From NCBI RefSeq assembly GCF_900104305.1, contig NZ_FNJC01000002.1, forward strand, positions 682,001-746,000: DNA of 64,000 nucleotides, given 5' to 3'. Below are positions 42,550 to 50,846 of the stretch, one piece after another (the first letter of the stretch is position 1; each line of letters begins with the position of its first letter). The DNA is from Filomicrobium insigne (lineage in GTDB: Bacteria > Pseudomonadota > Alphaproteobacteria > Rhizobiales > Hyphomicrobiaceae). The notes under the pieces were generated by a model, which ran no database searches, was not told where the DNA came from, and worked only from the letters and a program-made list of their open reading frames with translations. A program made the position numbers and the translations under genes.

Positions 42550-42909
42550 TTATTCAACCTTCACTGTCGCCTTCATGAATGGGTGCGGCGTGCAGATATA
42601 GGGAAATTCGCCAGCCTCATTGAATTTCAATGCGTAGGACTGTCCGGCGCGTAGCATGTCGCCTTTAACTTCGTTCTTTGGATCGCCTTTGCCGAAATGC
42701 ACATTATGCGGCATGGCATCGTCATTGGTCCAAATGACGGTCGTTCCCTTGGCAATGACCAGCTCTTTCGGGTCGTATTTCATTTTATCGATATGCACGG
42801 TAACCACCTGCCCTGAAGCAGCGGCAGGGTCCACATGCTCCAGCCGATCAGCAGCGTGCAATGGTGTTGTGAGAAGAAGCGTTCCAACAATAATTGAGAG
42901 AAATCTCAT
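42550..42909 (-). CDS. mauC: Amicyanin, type 1 blue copper electron carrier
   Basis: The protein has 119 residues from ATG 42909, with a signal peptide (SIIVGTLLLTTPLHA). The mature part has type 1 copper ligands: His in AMPHNVHF, and Cys, His and Met in CTPHPFM, the amicyanin pattern. Amicyanin takes electrons from the TTQ of methylamine dehydrogenase and passes them to cytochrome c. A longer frame from 42987 overlaps mauA and is not the real start. It is the copper-dependent link between the enzyme and the respiratory chain. Confidence 0.96.
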   Translation of the reverse strand: MRFLSIIVGTLLLTTPLHAADRLEHVDPAAASGQVVTVHIDKMKYDPKELVIAKGTTVIWTNDDAMPHNVHFGKGDPKNEVKGDMLRAGQSYALKFNEAGEFPYICTPHPFMKATVKVE

Positions 42910-42983
42910 ACGCAGTTCGTTTCCTTGCTTTCCCAGTGTGCCTGTGTCGGCGGCAGCAACAAATGCTGCCGCCGACAATGAAA

Positions 42984-43535
42984 TCACGCCTTACCAACGA
43001 TTGGCGAAATCGTGCAGTGATAGGTCATCGCGTCGTCTTCGGCACCGAAGCACCAAATGATGTCGTTCGCGAATTCCGGACGGTAAACCGGCAACTCGCC
43101 TTCCGTGTTCAGACAGCCGCAACGGCCGCACACGTTCTTGCCGCAACAATCGCGGTAAGCGATCAGGTAGCTTTGCTTGTCACCTGGGTTGTAGCAGCTT
43201 GCCACCCACGAACTCGGGGAAAGCTTGGTGCCCGGAGGGCAGTTCGTCAGCGAGCCGCCGCAGCAATCGCAAATGTTGCCGTCGATCGAGCAGTGGCGCC
43301 AGTAGTCGCACTGTGACGGGTCGTTATCCTGCGGCTTCCAACCTTCGCGCGTTCCGGAAGCGGCGTGGGCGCTCCGGCTCACGCGTCCGCGACGGTCGAC
43401 TGGAAGCAACGGAACGAGAGCAACACCGGCAAGGGCGGTGCCAACTTTTCCGATAAAGCCGCGGCGGCTCGTGCGCCCCGCGATAGTACGCGAGAGGCTT
43501 TCAAAAACTTGATCGAACTTCGTCTTCTCCAACAT
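42984..43535 (-). CDS. mauA: Methylamine dehydrogenase light (small) subunit
   Basis: The protein has 183 residues from ATG 43535, which has a strong GGAGGA upstream. A twin-arginine signal (RTSRRGFIGKVGTALAG) is followed by the Cys-rich mature domain. The tryptophans that form TTQ are in SSWVASC and DIIWCFG, and both are present. I count 14 cysteines in the mature part, two more than the 12 I recall for the Paracoccus protein. The enzyme oxidises methylamine to formaldehyde and ammonia in the periplasm. Two light and two heavy chains form the tetramer. Confidence 0.97.
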   Translation of the reverse strand: MLEKTKFDQVFESLSRTIAGRTSRRGFIGKVGTALAGVALVPLLPVDRRGRVSRSAHAASGTREGWKPQDNDPSQCDYWRHCSIDGNICDCCGGSLTNCPPGTKLSPSSWVASCYNPGDKQSYLIAYRDCCGKNVCGRCGCLNTEGELPVYRPEFANDIIWCFGAEDDAMTYHCTISPIVGKA

Positions 43536-43573
43536 GGGGTATTCCTCCTCCACTTATCGCTATGTCGTGGCGT

Positions 43574-44212
43574 TTAGTGCTCGACGTGAATGCCGCTACC
43601 GTTGGCATTCAGTGCATTGATGCCTTGCTTGCTCATGTAGTCCTGGAGCGAATGGTGACCGGACCGTGCACCTTCGAGCAGGCTCTCAAGATGTTCGCGC
43701 GTATTCGTCAGCCCCTTCGCGCGGATCTTTCCGTGTTGATCTAAGACAACGCCATAAGGGATCTTGCCGACCTGAAAGCGCATGCCGACTTCCGGAGAAA
43801 CGATGTAGGGAATATCTCCGACGTCGTGGTTCTTCAGGAAGCGCGCGTGGTCCTCCGGCTGGCCGTCACTGATCAGCAAAACCGAAACCTTCTCATCGCG
43901 CGCCACCGATTTAATGATCGGCAGAAGCTTGTCGCAGATCGGGCAGGTTGGAGCCGTGAACATGAGAAGCGTCTCTCTACCACGGGCTTCGGGGCCTCCG
44001 ATGCGAAGAGCCTTCCCGTAATAGTCGAACACATCAAAGGTCGGCGCACTGTCGCCAATGTCGGGACCATGGTCCGTGATCATGGCTCCCAACGGAGCTG
44101 ATCTCTCGTGCAAAATCCCGACCTGGCGCGTTACTCCGAGCAGAACGACCGCTCCGCCAATGAGCGCGAGCCAAAGCAAAATATTAGACGCAATCAGGAA
44201 CTCGATCGCCAT
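43574..44212 (-). CDS. mauD: MauD, thioredoxin-like disulfide protein for MADH maturation
   Basis: The protein has 212 residues from ATG 44212, preferred over ATG 44221 because AAAGG is correctly spaced only for it. One N-terminal membrane anchor (LIASNILLWLALIGGAVVLL) precedes a thioredoxin fold with the active site CPIC (FTAPTCPICDKLLP) and IPYGVVLD, in which the usual cis-Pro is kept. MauD with MauE is needed to form the six disulfides of MauA and to stabilise it. It sits between mauE and mauA with short gaps. Confidence 0.93.
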   Translation of the reverse strand: MAIEFLIASNILLWLALIGGAVVLLGVTRQVGILHERSAPLGAMITDHGPDIGDSAPTFDVFDYYGKALRIGGPEARGRETLLMFTAPTCPICDKLLPIIKSVARDEKVSVLLISDGQPEDHARFLKNHDVGDIPYIVSPEVGMRFQVGKIPYGVVLDQHGKIRAKGLTNTREHLESLLEGARSGHHSLQDYMSKQGINALNANGSGIHVEH

Positions 44213-44226
44213 TGCGTTCATCCTTT

Positions 44227-44778
44227 CTAGACAAGGTGGCCGTTGTTCCGCGCGGTGTTCGCCACACCGGTGAGAAGTCCGGACGTGAAATAGAGAGTCA
44301 TGGCGACGAGCGCAGCCAAGACACCGCTCATAAAGTCGACAACGGTCGCAGTTCTGACCGCCTGTGGAGCCAACACGAGGATCAGACCTGCACCTGCCAG
44401 CAACACGTTGCGGAGAACGAGAAGCCAGCTAAGGTTCTGCCTGTAACCCGTACGGAAACATCCGCAGTCGATAGCCTTCCGGCCGCGTGCCACATTGATG
44501 GCGATCGCGAGTGCAAAGACGATGAGAAGTGAACTCGCCGCCACGGCGGCCACCGGCATCGCACGATCGACCACCAGCCCGACCGCAACTGCAAGTTCCA
44601 GCCACGGCAGAATCATAGCGAAGGGGTAGGCCAACCAATCCGGCATCAGCCGGAAATTGCGCACCACCCCATAGAACTCTTCCTGGTGGCGCAGCTTTGA
44701 GTAAGCTGCGCCCGCAAACAGAAGAGCCAGAAACGACCGAACGAAGATCGTTACGAGTGGATCTGACCAAAGCCACAT
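44227..44778 (-). CDS. mauE: MauE, membrane protein for MADH maturation
   Basis: The 183-residue protein has four to five transmembrane helices and a conserved DCGCF motif (KAIDCGCFRTGYRQ) resembling the quinone or disulfide-relay proteins of the DoxX/VKOR-like group. It is required with MauD for folding of the light subunit. It lies 14 bases downstream of mauB and 14 upstream of the mauD start. Confidence 0.92.
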   Translation of the reverse strand: MWLWSDPLVTIFVRSFLALLFAGAAYSKLRHQEEFYGVVRNFRLMPDWLAYPFAMILPWLELAVAVGLVVDRAMPVAAVAASSLLIVFALAIAINVARGRKAIDCGCFRTGYRQNLSWLLVLRNVLLAGAGLILVLAPQAVRTATVVDFMSGVLAALVAMTLYFTSGLLTGVANTARNNGHLV

Positions 44779-44792
44779 GGCTTGTTCCTCGC

Positions 44793-46025
44793 TCAGTTAT
44801 CGTGAGCGACGATCACTTGTGGACCGTGGCCAAGTTCTGGAACCTTGTGCAGTTCTTTGCCAGTCTCAGCGTCGAGGATGTAGAGGGTTTTTTCCCCGGT
44901 CGAGAGCGCATAGAGCTGAGGCTTGTCGTCCTGGCTTACAGCGATCGAATCGATGTCTCGACCAAGTTCGATTTTGCGAATGCGCTTGCCTGTCTTCGCG
45001 TCGTGGACAAACACGAACTGGCTAGAATACTTGTGCGTCCACTTCGCCCGCTGGTCGGCAAGCAGATAGACTTGCCCGGAGTTACGATGATAAGCGACAG
45101 GCAACCACCCGCCCGTACGCCAGTTGTCGGCCTTTTCCTCGTCCGAAAAAACATCAAAATGTTTTCCGAACTTTGCCTCACCCGAAGAGACGTCGATCAT
45201 GAAGATCTTGCCTTCGTAAGTCGGCCAGGCAATCTGTCCCGCCTTCATGGAAAAGGCCGGCGTGTTGATCAGATATTCGCTCTCGCTGTGGAAGGCCTCT
45301 GTTTGCTTAACGTCAACCTTGCCATCCTTGTCGAAGGTGATCTTCGCCATGCTGCCATTGCGGCAATGCATGAAGAACGTATCGTTTGACGTCGGGAAGA
45401 TGTGATAGCAATCCGGCACGTCAAGCATGCGGACGAACTTCTTGTTCTCGATGTCGACGAGACCGACCTGTGGCGACGGCGTGAATTGATAGAAGAGCAG
45501 CGACTTGTTGTCCGGCGTAACTGTCGTCATCCACGGATACGTACCGACGAGAAACCGGCTTTCCGGAATATCGATGTCAGCGATTACGTCGTGCGTCTTC
45601 GCGTCGTAAACCTCGATGTAGTCATCCCGCTTGCCGTGCGAAACGCGCGAGTAAACAGTACTGGCAAGCCCGAAATAGCTGCCATCCGTTGCAGCGAAAG
45701 GATTGGCTAGAAAGCCACCGTCAGTGATACTGAGAACCTTGCCTTCATTGCCGTCAATGGTGAACGTCTGGGTCGCAACCGCGAAGTGAGCGGGATCCGT
45801 GATATAAATGCGGCGTGAATCCGGGGTGGAAGCACTTAGGATCTGCGGGTCGTCCTCGAGTTGAGACGTCGCTTTTTCATCAAGGTGCTTAGGAACTTCG
45901 GCTCCGGACGGGCCCTGCTGCGCATAGGCTGCACCAGCGACCAAGAGGCTGAGACTCGCCACACCGCCCAAAAGGGCCGCGCGATACTTTGCCAATAATT
46001 CCGGTGTAGAGTGGACGTGCGTCAT
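44793..46025 (-). CDS. mauB: Methylamine dehydrogenase heavy (large) subunit
   Basis: The protein has 410 residues from ATG 46025, with GGAGG five bases upstream; a far upstream frame extension is not used. The signal peptide ([19 protein letters not shown]) is cleaved near residue 36. The mature part is a seven-bladed beta-propeller with repeated Tyr/Trp-x-Asp units, e.g. [20 protein letters not shown] and [20 protein letters not shown]. It binds the light subunit and shields TTQ. Length agrees with the family. Confidence 0.95.
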   Translation of the reverse strand: MTHVHSTPELLAKYRAALLGGVASLSLLVAGAAYAQQGPSGAEVPKHLDEKATSQLEDDPQILSASTPDSRRIYITDPAHFAVATQTFTIDGNEGKVLSITDGGFLANPFAATDGSYFGLASTVYSRVSHGKRDDYIEVYDAKTHDVIADIDIPESRFLVGTYPWMTTVTPDNKSLLFYQFTPSPQVGLVDIENKKFVRMLDVPDCYHIFPTSNDTFFMHCRNGSMAKITFDKDGKVDVKQTEAFHSESEYLINTPAFSMKAGQIAWPTYEGKIFMIDVSSGEAKFGKHFDVFSDEEKADNWRTGGWLPVAYHRNSGQVYLLADQRAKWTHKYSSQFVFVHDAKTGKRIRKIELGRDIDSIAVSQDDKPQLYALSTGEKTLYILDAETGKELHKVPELGHGPQVIVAHDN

Positions 46026-46077
46026 TGTTTCCTCCATGAGGCCACGATTGTTCTGGTTGCGTTGAAGGGCGGAAGGC

Positions 46078-46932
46078 TTAGGCGAGGTACATCGCCAGGA
46101 TCGCCGCGCCAGAGCCGACCAACAGTGCGCCATCAAAGGTCGCAGCTGCCTCCTGCCTGCGGGCAAGCCATGCAGTGACCGATCGATCCGTAACGGGAAG
46201 CAGATTGATTAGCATTGGTAGAAAGCGACCAAGATTGAAGATCGCAAACAATGCGATTGCCGTTGTCACGTTTCCGCTTAAAGCCGCAAGAGCGGTCACG
46301 AGATAAAGGATAGGCGTCTGGACATACGTCAGGTAGTTGAGCCCCAAAGATACGCCGTAGAGCAATCCAATCGCTTCAATCGGAAACCGCTGACGCGCAT
46401 CATGCGGAACTTGCGCACGGCGCTGCGGATAAGGCACACGCAGAAATCCGAATTGGTGCGCGCCGTAAAGCACAGCAACAACCGCAAGAACAACAGCTCC
46501 AGTCGTTACGTAGTTATCAAGGCCTAGCACGTAGCCGATGCCAGCCAAGACACCACCAAGCACAACAGCACCAAATGCATAACCCAAACCATGCAGGACA
46601 AGCGTCGGCACATAACCAACAACAGACCGCAACGAGTATTCATGACCTCGCGGCCGCAACAAGGTGAGACTGGAATAGCCGCAAGGTGACCACGTAGACA
46701 GCAGACCACCCATCAGGGCCACACCCGCAACAAGCCAGATTGCAATCTGTGTTTCCGGGAAAAAGTGAGAACCGCCCAGACCGACAGCGACACCAATCGC
46801 AGCGCTGAGAGCCATAAGAACGGCGCGTGAGCTGCGCGACTGCGGTGCTGCGAACGAGACGCAATCAGGAACACCTTCTGTAGCAACAGCAGATGCTTGT
46901 GCCTCTTTGGAAAGAGATGCGTAGGTGGACAT
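46078..46932 (-). CDS. mauF: MauF, membrane protein, first gene of the mau operon
   Basis: The 284-residue integral membrane protein has about seven helices and the [20 protein letters not shown] motif of the CcdA-like group of cytochrome or disulfide-transporting proteins. AGGGGG precedes the ATG. MauF is needed for production of active methylamine dehydrogenase, by an unknown step. It starts the operon mauFBEDACJGLMN and has a 620 bp regulatory gap upstream. Confidence 0.92.
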   Translation of the reverse strand: MSTYASLSKEAQASAVATEGVPDCVSFAAPQSRSSRAVLMALSAAIGVAVGLGGSHFFPETQIAIWLVAGVALMGGLLSTWSPCGYSSLTLLRPRGHEYSLRSVVGYVPTLVLHGLGYAFGAVVLGGVLAGIGYVLGLDNYVTTGAVVLAVVAVLYGAHQFGFLRVPYPQRRAQVPHDARQRFPIEAIGLLYGVSLGLNYLTYVQTPILYLVTALAALSGNVTTAIALFAIFNLGRFLPMLINLLPVTDRSVTAWLARRQEAAATFDGALLVGSGAAILAMYLA

Positions 46933-47552
46933 GGCGTGCCCCCTTTAGATGTTTCCTACCAATGACTGCAGTTTCCCTACAGTTCACTGGCCGCGACTAT
47001 AAGCATCAGTCAGAGGAAACTTCAAGCACCCACAGGAAAATTAATACATAAAAATGATGCATAAAAATGCAACTCGCTCAAGAAATAGGCATTCTGCGCA
47101 CAAGGATTGATCGGGAGTTACTGGGGGAGATCTGCGCATTTTATCCTGCCATGAGCACCTTTCCCACGCTCATGTAGTCAAAGGTTTCTGCGGGAACGCA
47201 AGGCAGCAAGACCATTGAATCCGACGACTGACATCGCCCAAAATCAGTGGATCGACCCTGCACGCACTTACCGACGTCATCCGCGCGTTATTTCACTTCG
47301 GCGAGGGTATGCCGATAAAACGTCCTCTTTGTAGCAAGAGCCAACACCACATCGGATCACGCGCAACATCCAATGGCGGAGTCATAGTTGGCAGTTGGCC
47401 TAAATATGTTCGACGAGGATGATCCGATAGCGGCTTCGGCAGTGACAATTTTGAATCTCATTCAGGTAGCGCAAGAGTGGGAGTGAGGTTCTGATCCGTT
47501 AGAATATACTGAGCCCTGAGCTTCTACTGACTTTGCTCTGAAACGAGGCCAC
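46933..47552. other. Intergenic, mau promoter region
   Basis: This 620 bp stretch between divergent mauF and the CYTH gene has no convincing gene. It holds the GTTTCC repeats and a pair of CATAAAAATG repeats at 47047-47056 and 47060-47069, 13 bp apart. In Paracoccus the regulator mauR would sit here; it is absent. Confidence 0.6.
46951..46980. promoter_or_regulatory. GTTTCC-TAC direct repeats upstream of mauF, 20 bp apart
   Basis: Two near-identical copies, GTTTCCTAC at 46951-46959 and GTTTCCCTAC at 46971-46980, are spaced by two helical turns. A reversed GGAAAC lies at 47015-47020, about 40 bases away. They are 19-48 bases upstream of the mauF start and could be an operator. No mau regulator is adjacent, so the binding protein is unknown. 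Confidence 0.4.
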
Positions 47553-48023
47553 ATGGCGTTAGAGATCGAGCGCAAGTATCGCGTTGCAAACGAAGAGTGG
47601 AAACCACTTGCCTCGGCAAAGAAACACATTCGCCAAGCCTACCTAGCCGACACGGAACAAATCTCACTGCGTGTACGCATCAAGGATGCCACGACGGCGA
47701 CGTTGACGATCAAAACCGCCACACCAGGGCATACACGCCAGGAATTCGAATATCCCATTCCGCTTGCTGATGCCGAGGAACTTCTGCAAGCGCGGACAGG
47801 ATCAGTCGTTGTCAAAACCCGACACATTGTACCTGCAGGAAATCTTGCCTGGGAAATCGATGTGTTCGAAGGAGAGAATGCTGGCCTCGTGCTGGCCGAG
47901 ATAGAGCTGGAACACGCCGACCAGCCATTTGAGCATCCCGCTTGGCTAGGTGAAGAAGTGACCTTCGATCGGCGGTTCTATAATTCTGAACTCGCCCGGG
48001 TTCCATTTTCACAATGGTCCTGA
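47553..48023 (+). CDS. CYTH-domain protein (triphosphatase family)
   Basis: The 156-residue protein is a single CYTH domain. The N-terminal EIERKYR signature (MALEIERKYRV) is followed by RQAYL, a SLRVRIKDATTATLTIK strand set and ELEHADQPF near the end. Acidic and basic residues of this family line a tunnel that binds triphosphate with magnesium. Bacterial members hydrolyse inorganic triphosphate; thiamine triphosphatase and adenylyl cyclase activities occur in relatives. No CHAD domain is fused. Confidence 0.9.
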   Translation: MALEIERKYRVANEEWKPLASAKKHIRQAYLADTEQISLRVRIKDATTATLTIKTATPGHTRQEFEYPIPLADAEELLQARTGSVVVKTRHIVPAGNLAWEIDVFEGENAGLVLAEIELEHADQPFEHPAWLGEEVTFDRRFYNSELARVPFSQWS

Positions 48024-48088
48024 CAAGCGCTCCTTACCCGTACCGTTATTAGGAACTCGTTCTTCACCAAGAACGCCGTGTCTCCAAA

Positions 48089-48583
48089 CTAATCGATCCA
48101 GAGGCCACGCTGCTTGTGCCACGCCTCGATGGAAAGCTCTGAGTACTCTTCGAAACAGTCATCCTCCGGCCCGACATCCGGCACAACCCAGCTCGTTCTG
48201 TAACGCAGCATCAAATGTACTTTGGCAGGTGGAACCGGCAAATCAGTGTCAATGGCCGAAGCGAATGGATGCACCAGATCCGGCCAGCTTGGATCAGAAA
48301 TCCAGAGTGCACTTGCACAACGCGCGCAATAATGCCGTTCACCCGTAGACACATTACAGTGTCCGGCCTCGTCACGTATCTCTGCATGATAGACGCGTAA
48401 GGTGCGCTTGCCTGTCACCTGCAGGGTTGCCGCATCACCCATGATGTTGATGGCGAAACCACCGCCACCCGCAGTCTTGCGGCAGATAGAGCAATAACAA
48501 AGCTGATAGGGATAGGGCGTATGACTCGCGACTGTGAAATGCACAGCGCGGCAGTGACAGGAGCCGTCCAATTGCATCGGCAT
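48089..48583 (-). CDS. GFA (Mss4-like) family zinc protein
   Basis: The protein has 164 residues from ATG 48583, which has GGAG six bases upstream; ATG 48595 is an alternative. Zinc-binding cysteine groups are visible: SCHCRAV near 9, QLCYCSICRKTAGG near 28-37 and HYCARCASAL near 84. The glutathione-dependent formaldehyde-activating enzyme family was named for speeding formaldehyde-glutathione adduct formation, but many members lack this activity. In a methylotroph that makes formaldehyde from methylamine such a role would fit, yet the sequence does not prove it. Confidence 0.85.
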   Translation of the reverse strand: MPMQLDGSCHCRAVHFTVASHTPYPYQLCYCSICRKTAGGGGFAINIMGDAATLQVTGKRTLRVYHAEIRDEAGHCNVSTGERHYCARCASALWISDPSWPDLVHPFASAIDTDLPVPPAKVHLMLRYRTSWVVPDVGPEDDCFEEYSELSIEAWHKQRGLWID

Positions 48584-48754
48584 GGCCATCTCCATAGTCC
48601 AGTCAAAAGCTGGAGCATACGCGATACGATGTCAACGCGATCACCGATCCCATTCGCGTGAGCAAAATGCGATCGCCGTTGCAGCCGTACTCATTGGAGC
48701 ACGCCAATGATCTCTGAGGTCGTGCCAGCGAGACATCATCGTAGTGTCGCCGTC

Positions 48755-49078
48755 GTGGCCACGCCGAATTGGAGGAGCCAAGCCACGCAGGCGGACGTTT
48801 CTTCCACGCCGCCTTCCAGTAAGGCCGGTAATCCTCAGCCTCTCCAACACTGAGATAAACAAGCACGACACGACGTCCACCATCCGGTTTGACTTTTAGC
48901 TTTCTACGTCGTGCGCATTCGCCACCACAAATCCGGGGTCACCCAGAGCATGATCCACAACGATAAGATCGAGTGAGGAACTCGTGATCTTATCGATGTC
49001 TGTGTTTTGAAACTGCCCCCCCAAAAGCGCACGCTGTTCAAAAGGCCTCGCCGCCTCCCGAGCCCTCCGAGGGTTCAT
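48755..49078 (-). pseudogene. Decayed GH114-type (endo-alpha-1,4-polygalactosaminidase family) gene
   Basis: Two adjacent minus-strand frames together resemble GH114/TM1410-type proteins. The first ends with SLDLIVVDHALGDPGFV and a stop (TAA) near 48903. The second, shifted by one base, continues with KVKPDGGRRVVLVYLSVGEA and EDYRPYWKAAW...PPAWLGSSN, a clear family signature. After that the similarity stops, and the remaining 200 or so residues of a complete protein are missing. It is therefore a frameshifted and truncated remnant. Confidence 0.6.
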
Positions 49079-49556
49079 GAAAAAATTTCAATATCACCCG
49101 CCTATGTCGCGGTCAGGCCCCACCAAGACTATGAACAAAGTCTTATCGCGGAGAAGTTTCAGTTCACACCCTCTTAGCAATTATGATTAACGCCATAATC
49201 GAGAGCCATTTTCTATAGCGCAGCACGCAACAATAAGAAGCGTCTATTGGGTTTGCACTCGTGGAGTTATGCAGATTCGCATGCGCGATATTTCGCTAAA
49301 AAAACTTGCTCGAACAAGCCCGCCAAGAACAATCTCCAACGCACATCATTCAATCGGCAAATTAATCCCGCTGACACGCGTTATTAGACAATTCTCGACG
49401 TCCAGCGTCAGCCTCCCCTCGCGAGGCAAACCGTGCGAGCTCTCAACAGGAGAGCAGAAGAAAGAGACAAGTTAATCAATAGTTTTTGGATTAATTTTGC
49501 GGTTGCATACGAAGTAGACTGCCGATAGCATCCGCCTGTCACGACGGGTGGCTGAG
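49079..49556. other. Intergenic, AT-rich
   Basis: No convincing gene is seen. The stretch before the formylglycine-generating enzyme gene is AT-richer than its surroundings, which fits a promoter region. Confidence 0.45.
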
Positions 49557-49580
49557 GGACTTGTTTAAAGGAGCAAGTCC
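49557..49580 (+). promoter_or_regulatory. Hairpin enclosing the ribosome-binding site of the FGE gene
   Basis: Bases GGACTTG at 49557-49563 pair with CAAGTCC at 49574-49580. The loop TTTAAAGGAG contains the Shine-Dalgarno sequence, and the start codon follows directly at 49581. The hairpin could limit translation until opened, or it may simply present the site in a loop. Confidence 0.5.
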
Positions 49581-50792
49581 ATGACAGCCGGGGTGGTTAT
49601 TTTCCGAAGGCAGAGCGTTGCCTTCAGTACGTTTTTTTTAAATTGTTTTTTTAGATGGGTCGCACGCGACAATCTAAAACTCCAGAACCTCGGCATATTT
49701 TATACTTCTCCTCACAACTCCGACAAATCTTGCCGGAAGAAGCTCGCGCTTCACGCGTATAAAAGTGCACTTTTATCAGCATCAATAGCGCTAGCGTTTC
49801 TAGCCGCTCCGGGGACCGTCAGGTCCGAACCATCGCAATGCTCTGTGCGACCCACCAATACGTCATCGCAAGACGATGCCGCGCCTGAAATGGAGTTCAT
49901 TCCCGGTGGCGCATTTCAAATGGGATCCGATCGGTTTCGTCCTGAAGAGCGATACGCGCATAGCGTTCGGATAGATAGCTTTTGGATTGATCGCCACGAA
50001 GTGACGAATGCGCAGTTCCGCAAATTCGTACAAGCCACGGGCTATGTCACGCGGGCGGAGCGCGGAGCAGATTCAAAGACGCATCCCGACTTGTCGGCTG
50101 AGGTCCTCGTGCCAGGCTCCGTGGTCTTCATCAGCCCAGCGAACTTAACGCGCGGCGGGAACCTTACACAGTGGTGGCAATACGTTCCCGGTGCTGATTG
50201 GAGACATCCAACGGGTCCCGGCAGCTCCATCGACGACAAGGACGATCATCCCGTTGTCCACGTTGCTTATGAGGACGCCGAAGCCTACGCGCAGTGGCTA
50301 GGCCACAGCCTGCCTACTGAAGCGCAATGGGAATTTGCAGCGCTCGGTGGACGGGGATCGGACGAGGACTGGACAAAGCCCTATGATGCGGAAGGAAAGC
50401 CATCCGCTAATACTTGGCAAGGCGTCTTCCCAATCGTGAATACCAATGACGATGGATACGAAGGCACTGCGCCCGTCGGAAGCTTCAAACCGAACGGCTA
50501 TGGCCTGTACGACATGCTCGGCAACGTTTGGGAATGGACCAACGACTGGTACCGCCCAGGCCATATTCGCGAACCGGTCATTAATCCTTCCGGGCCCTCT
50601 TTCAATCTCATCCGCCTAGCACCCAACGAATTTCCCCGACGTGTGATCAAGGGTGGCTCTTACTTATGCGCGGTCAACTACTGCGCCCGCTACCGCCCCA
50701 CCGCACGCCAGCCCCAGGAAGCAGATCTCAGTGCCGCCCATCTCGGTTTCAGGACGGTACTCAATTGCCCCTCAAACAAGAACGACAACTGA
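49581..50792 (+). CDS. Formylglycine-generating enzyme family protein (sulfatase-modifying)
   Basis: The protein has 403 residues from ATG 49581. The first 75 residues have no clear function, followed by a signal-like segment (ALLSASIALAFLAAPGTVRS) and the FGE-sulfatase domain from about residue 108 (MEFIPGGAFQMGSD). The two catalytic cysteines are seen in GGSYLCAVNYCARYRPTAR, spaced five apart as in known aerobic FGE enzymes, and GNVWEWTNDWY is another family mark. FGE converts the sulfatase Cys into formylglycine; the next gene is a sulfatase with that Cys. Exported FGE would be unusual, since bacterial FGEs usually act in the cytoplasm. Confidence 0.88.
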   Translation: MTAGVVIFRRQSVAFSTFFLNCFFRWVARDNLKLQNLGIFYTSPHNSDKSCRKKLALHAYKSALLSASIALAFLAAPGTVRSEPSQCSVRPTNTSSQDDAAPEMEFIPGGAFQMGSDRFRPEERYAHSVRIDSFWIDRHEVTNAQFRKFVQATGYVTRAERGADSKTHPDLSAEVLVPGSVVFISPANLTRGGNLTQWWQYVPGADWRHPTGPGSSIDDKDDHPVVHVAYEDAEAYAQWLGHSLPTEAQWEFAALGGRGSDEDWTKPYDAEGKPSANTWQGVFPIVNTNDDGYEGTAPVGSFKPNGYGLYDMLGNVWEWTNDWYRPGHIREPVINPSGPSFNLIRLAPNEFPRRVIKGGSYLCAVNYCARYRPTARQPQEADLSAAHLGFRTVLNCPSNKNDN

Positions 50793-50846
50793 AGAGAGTT
50801 TCATCAAGCGAACATAGTGGTTTTTTGCGTTCAGGAGGAAGTGAGA

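Noticed and set aside
49269-49475. 68-residue plus-strand frame before the FGE gene
   Set aside because: Low complexity, no ribosome-binding site and it lies in an AT-rich promoter-like stretch.
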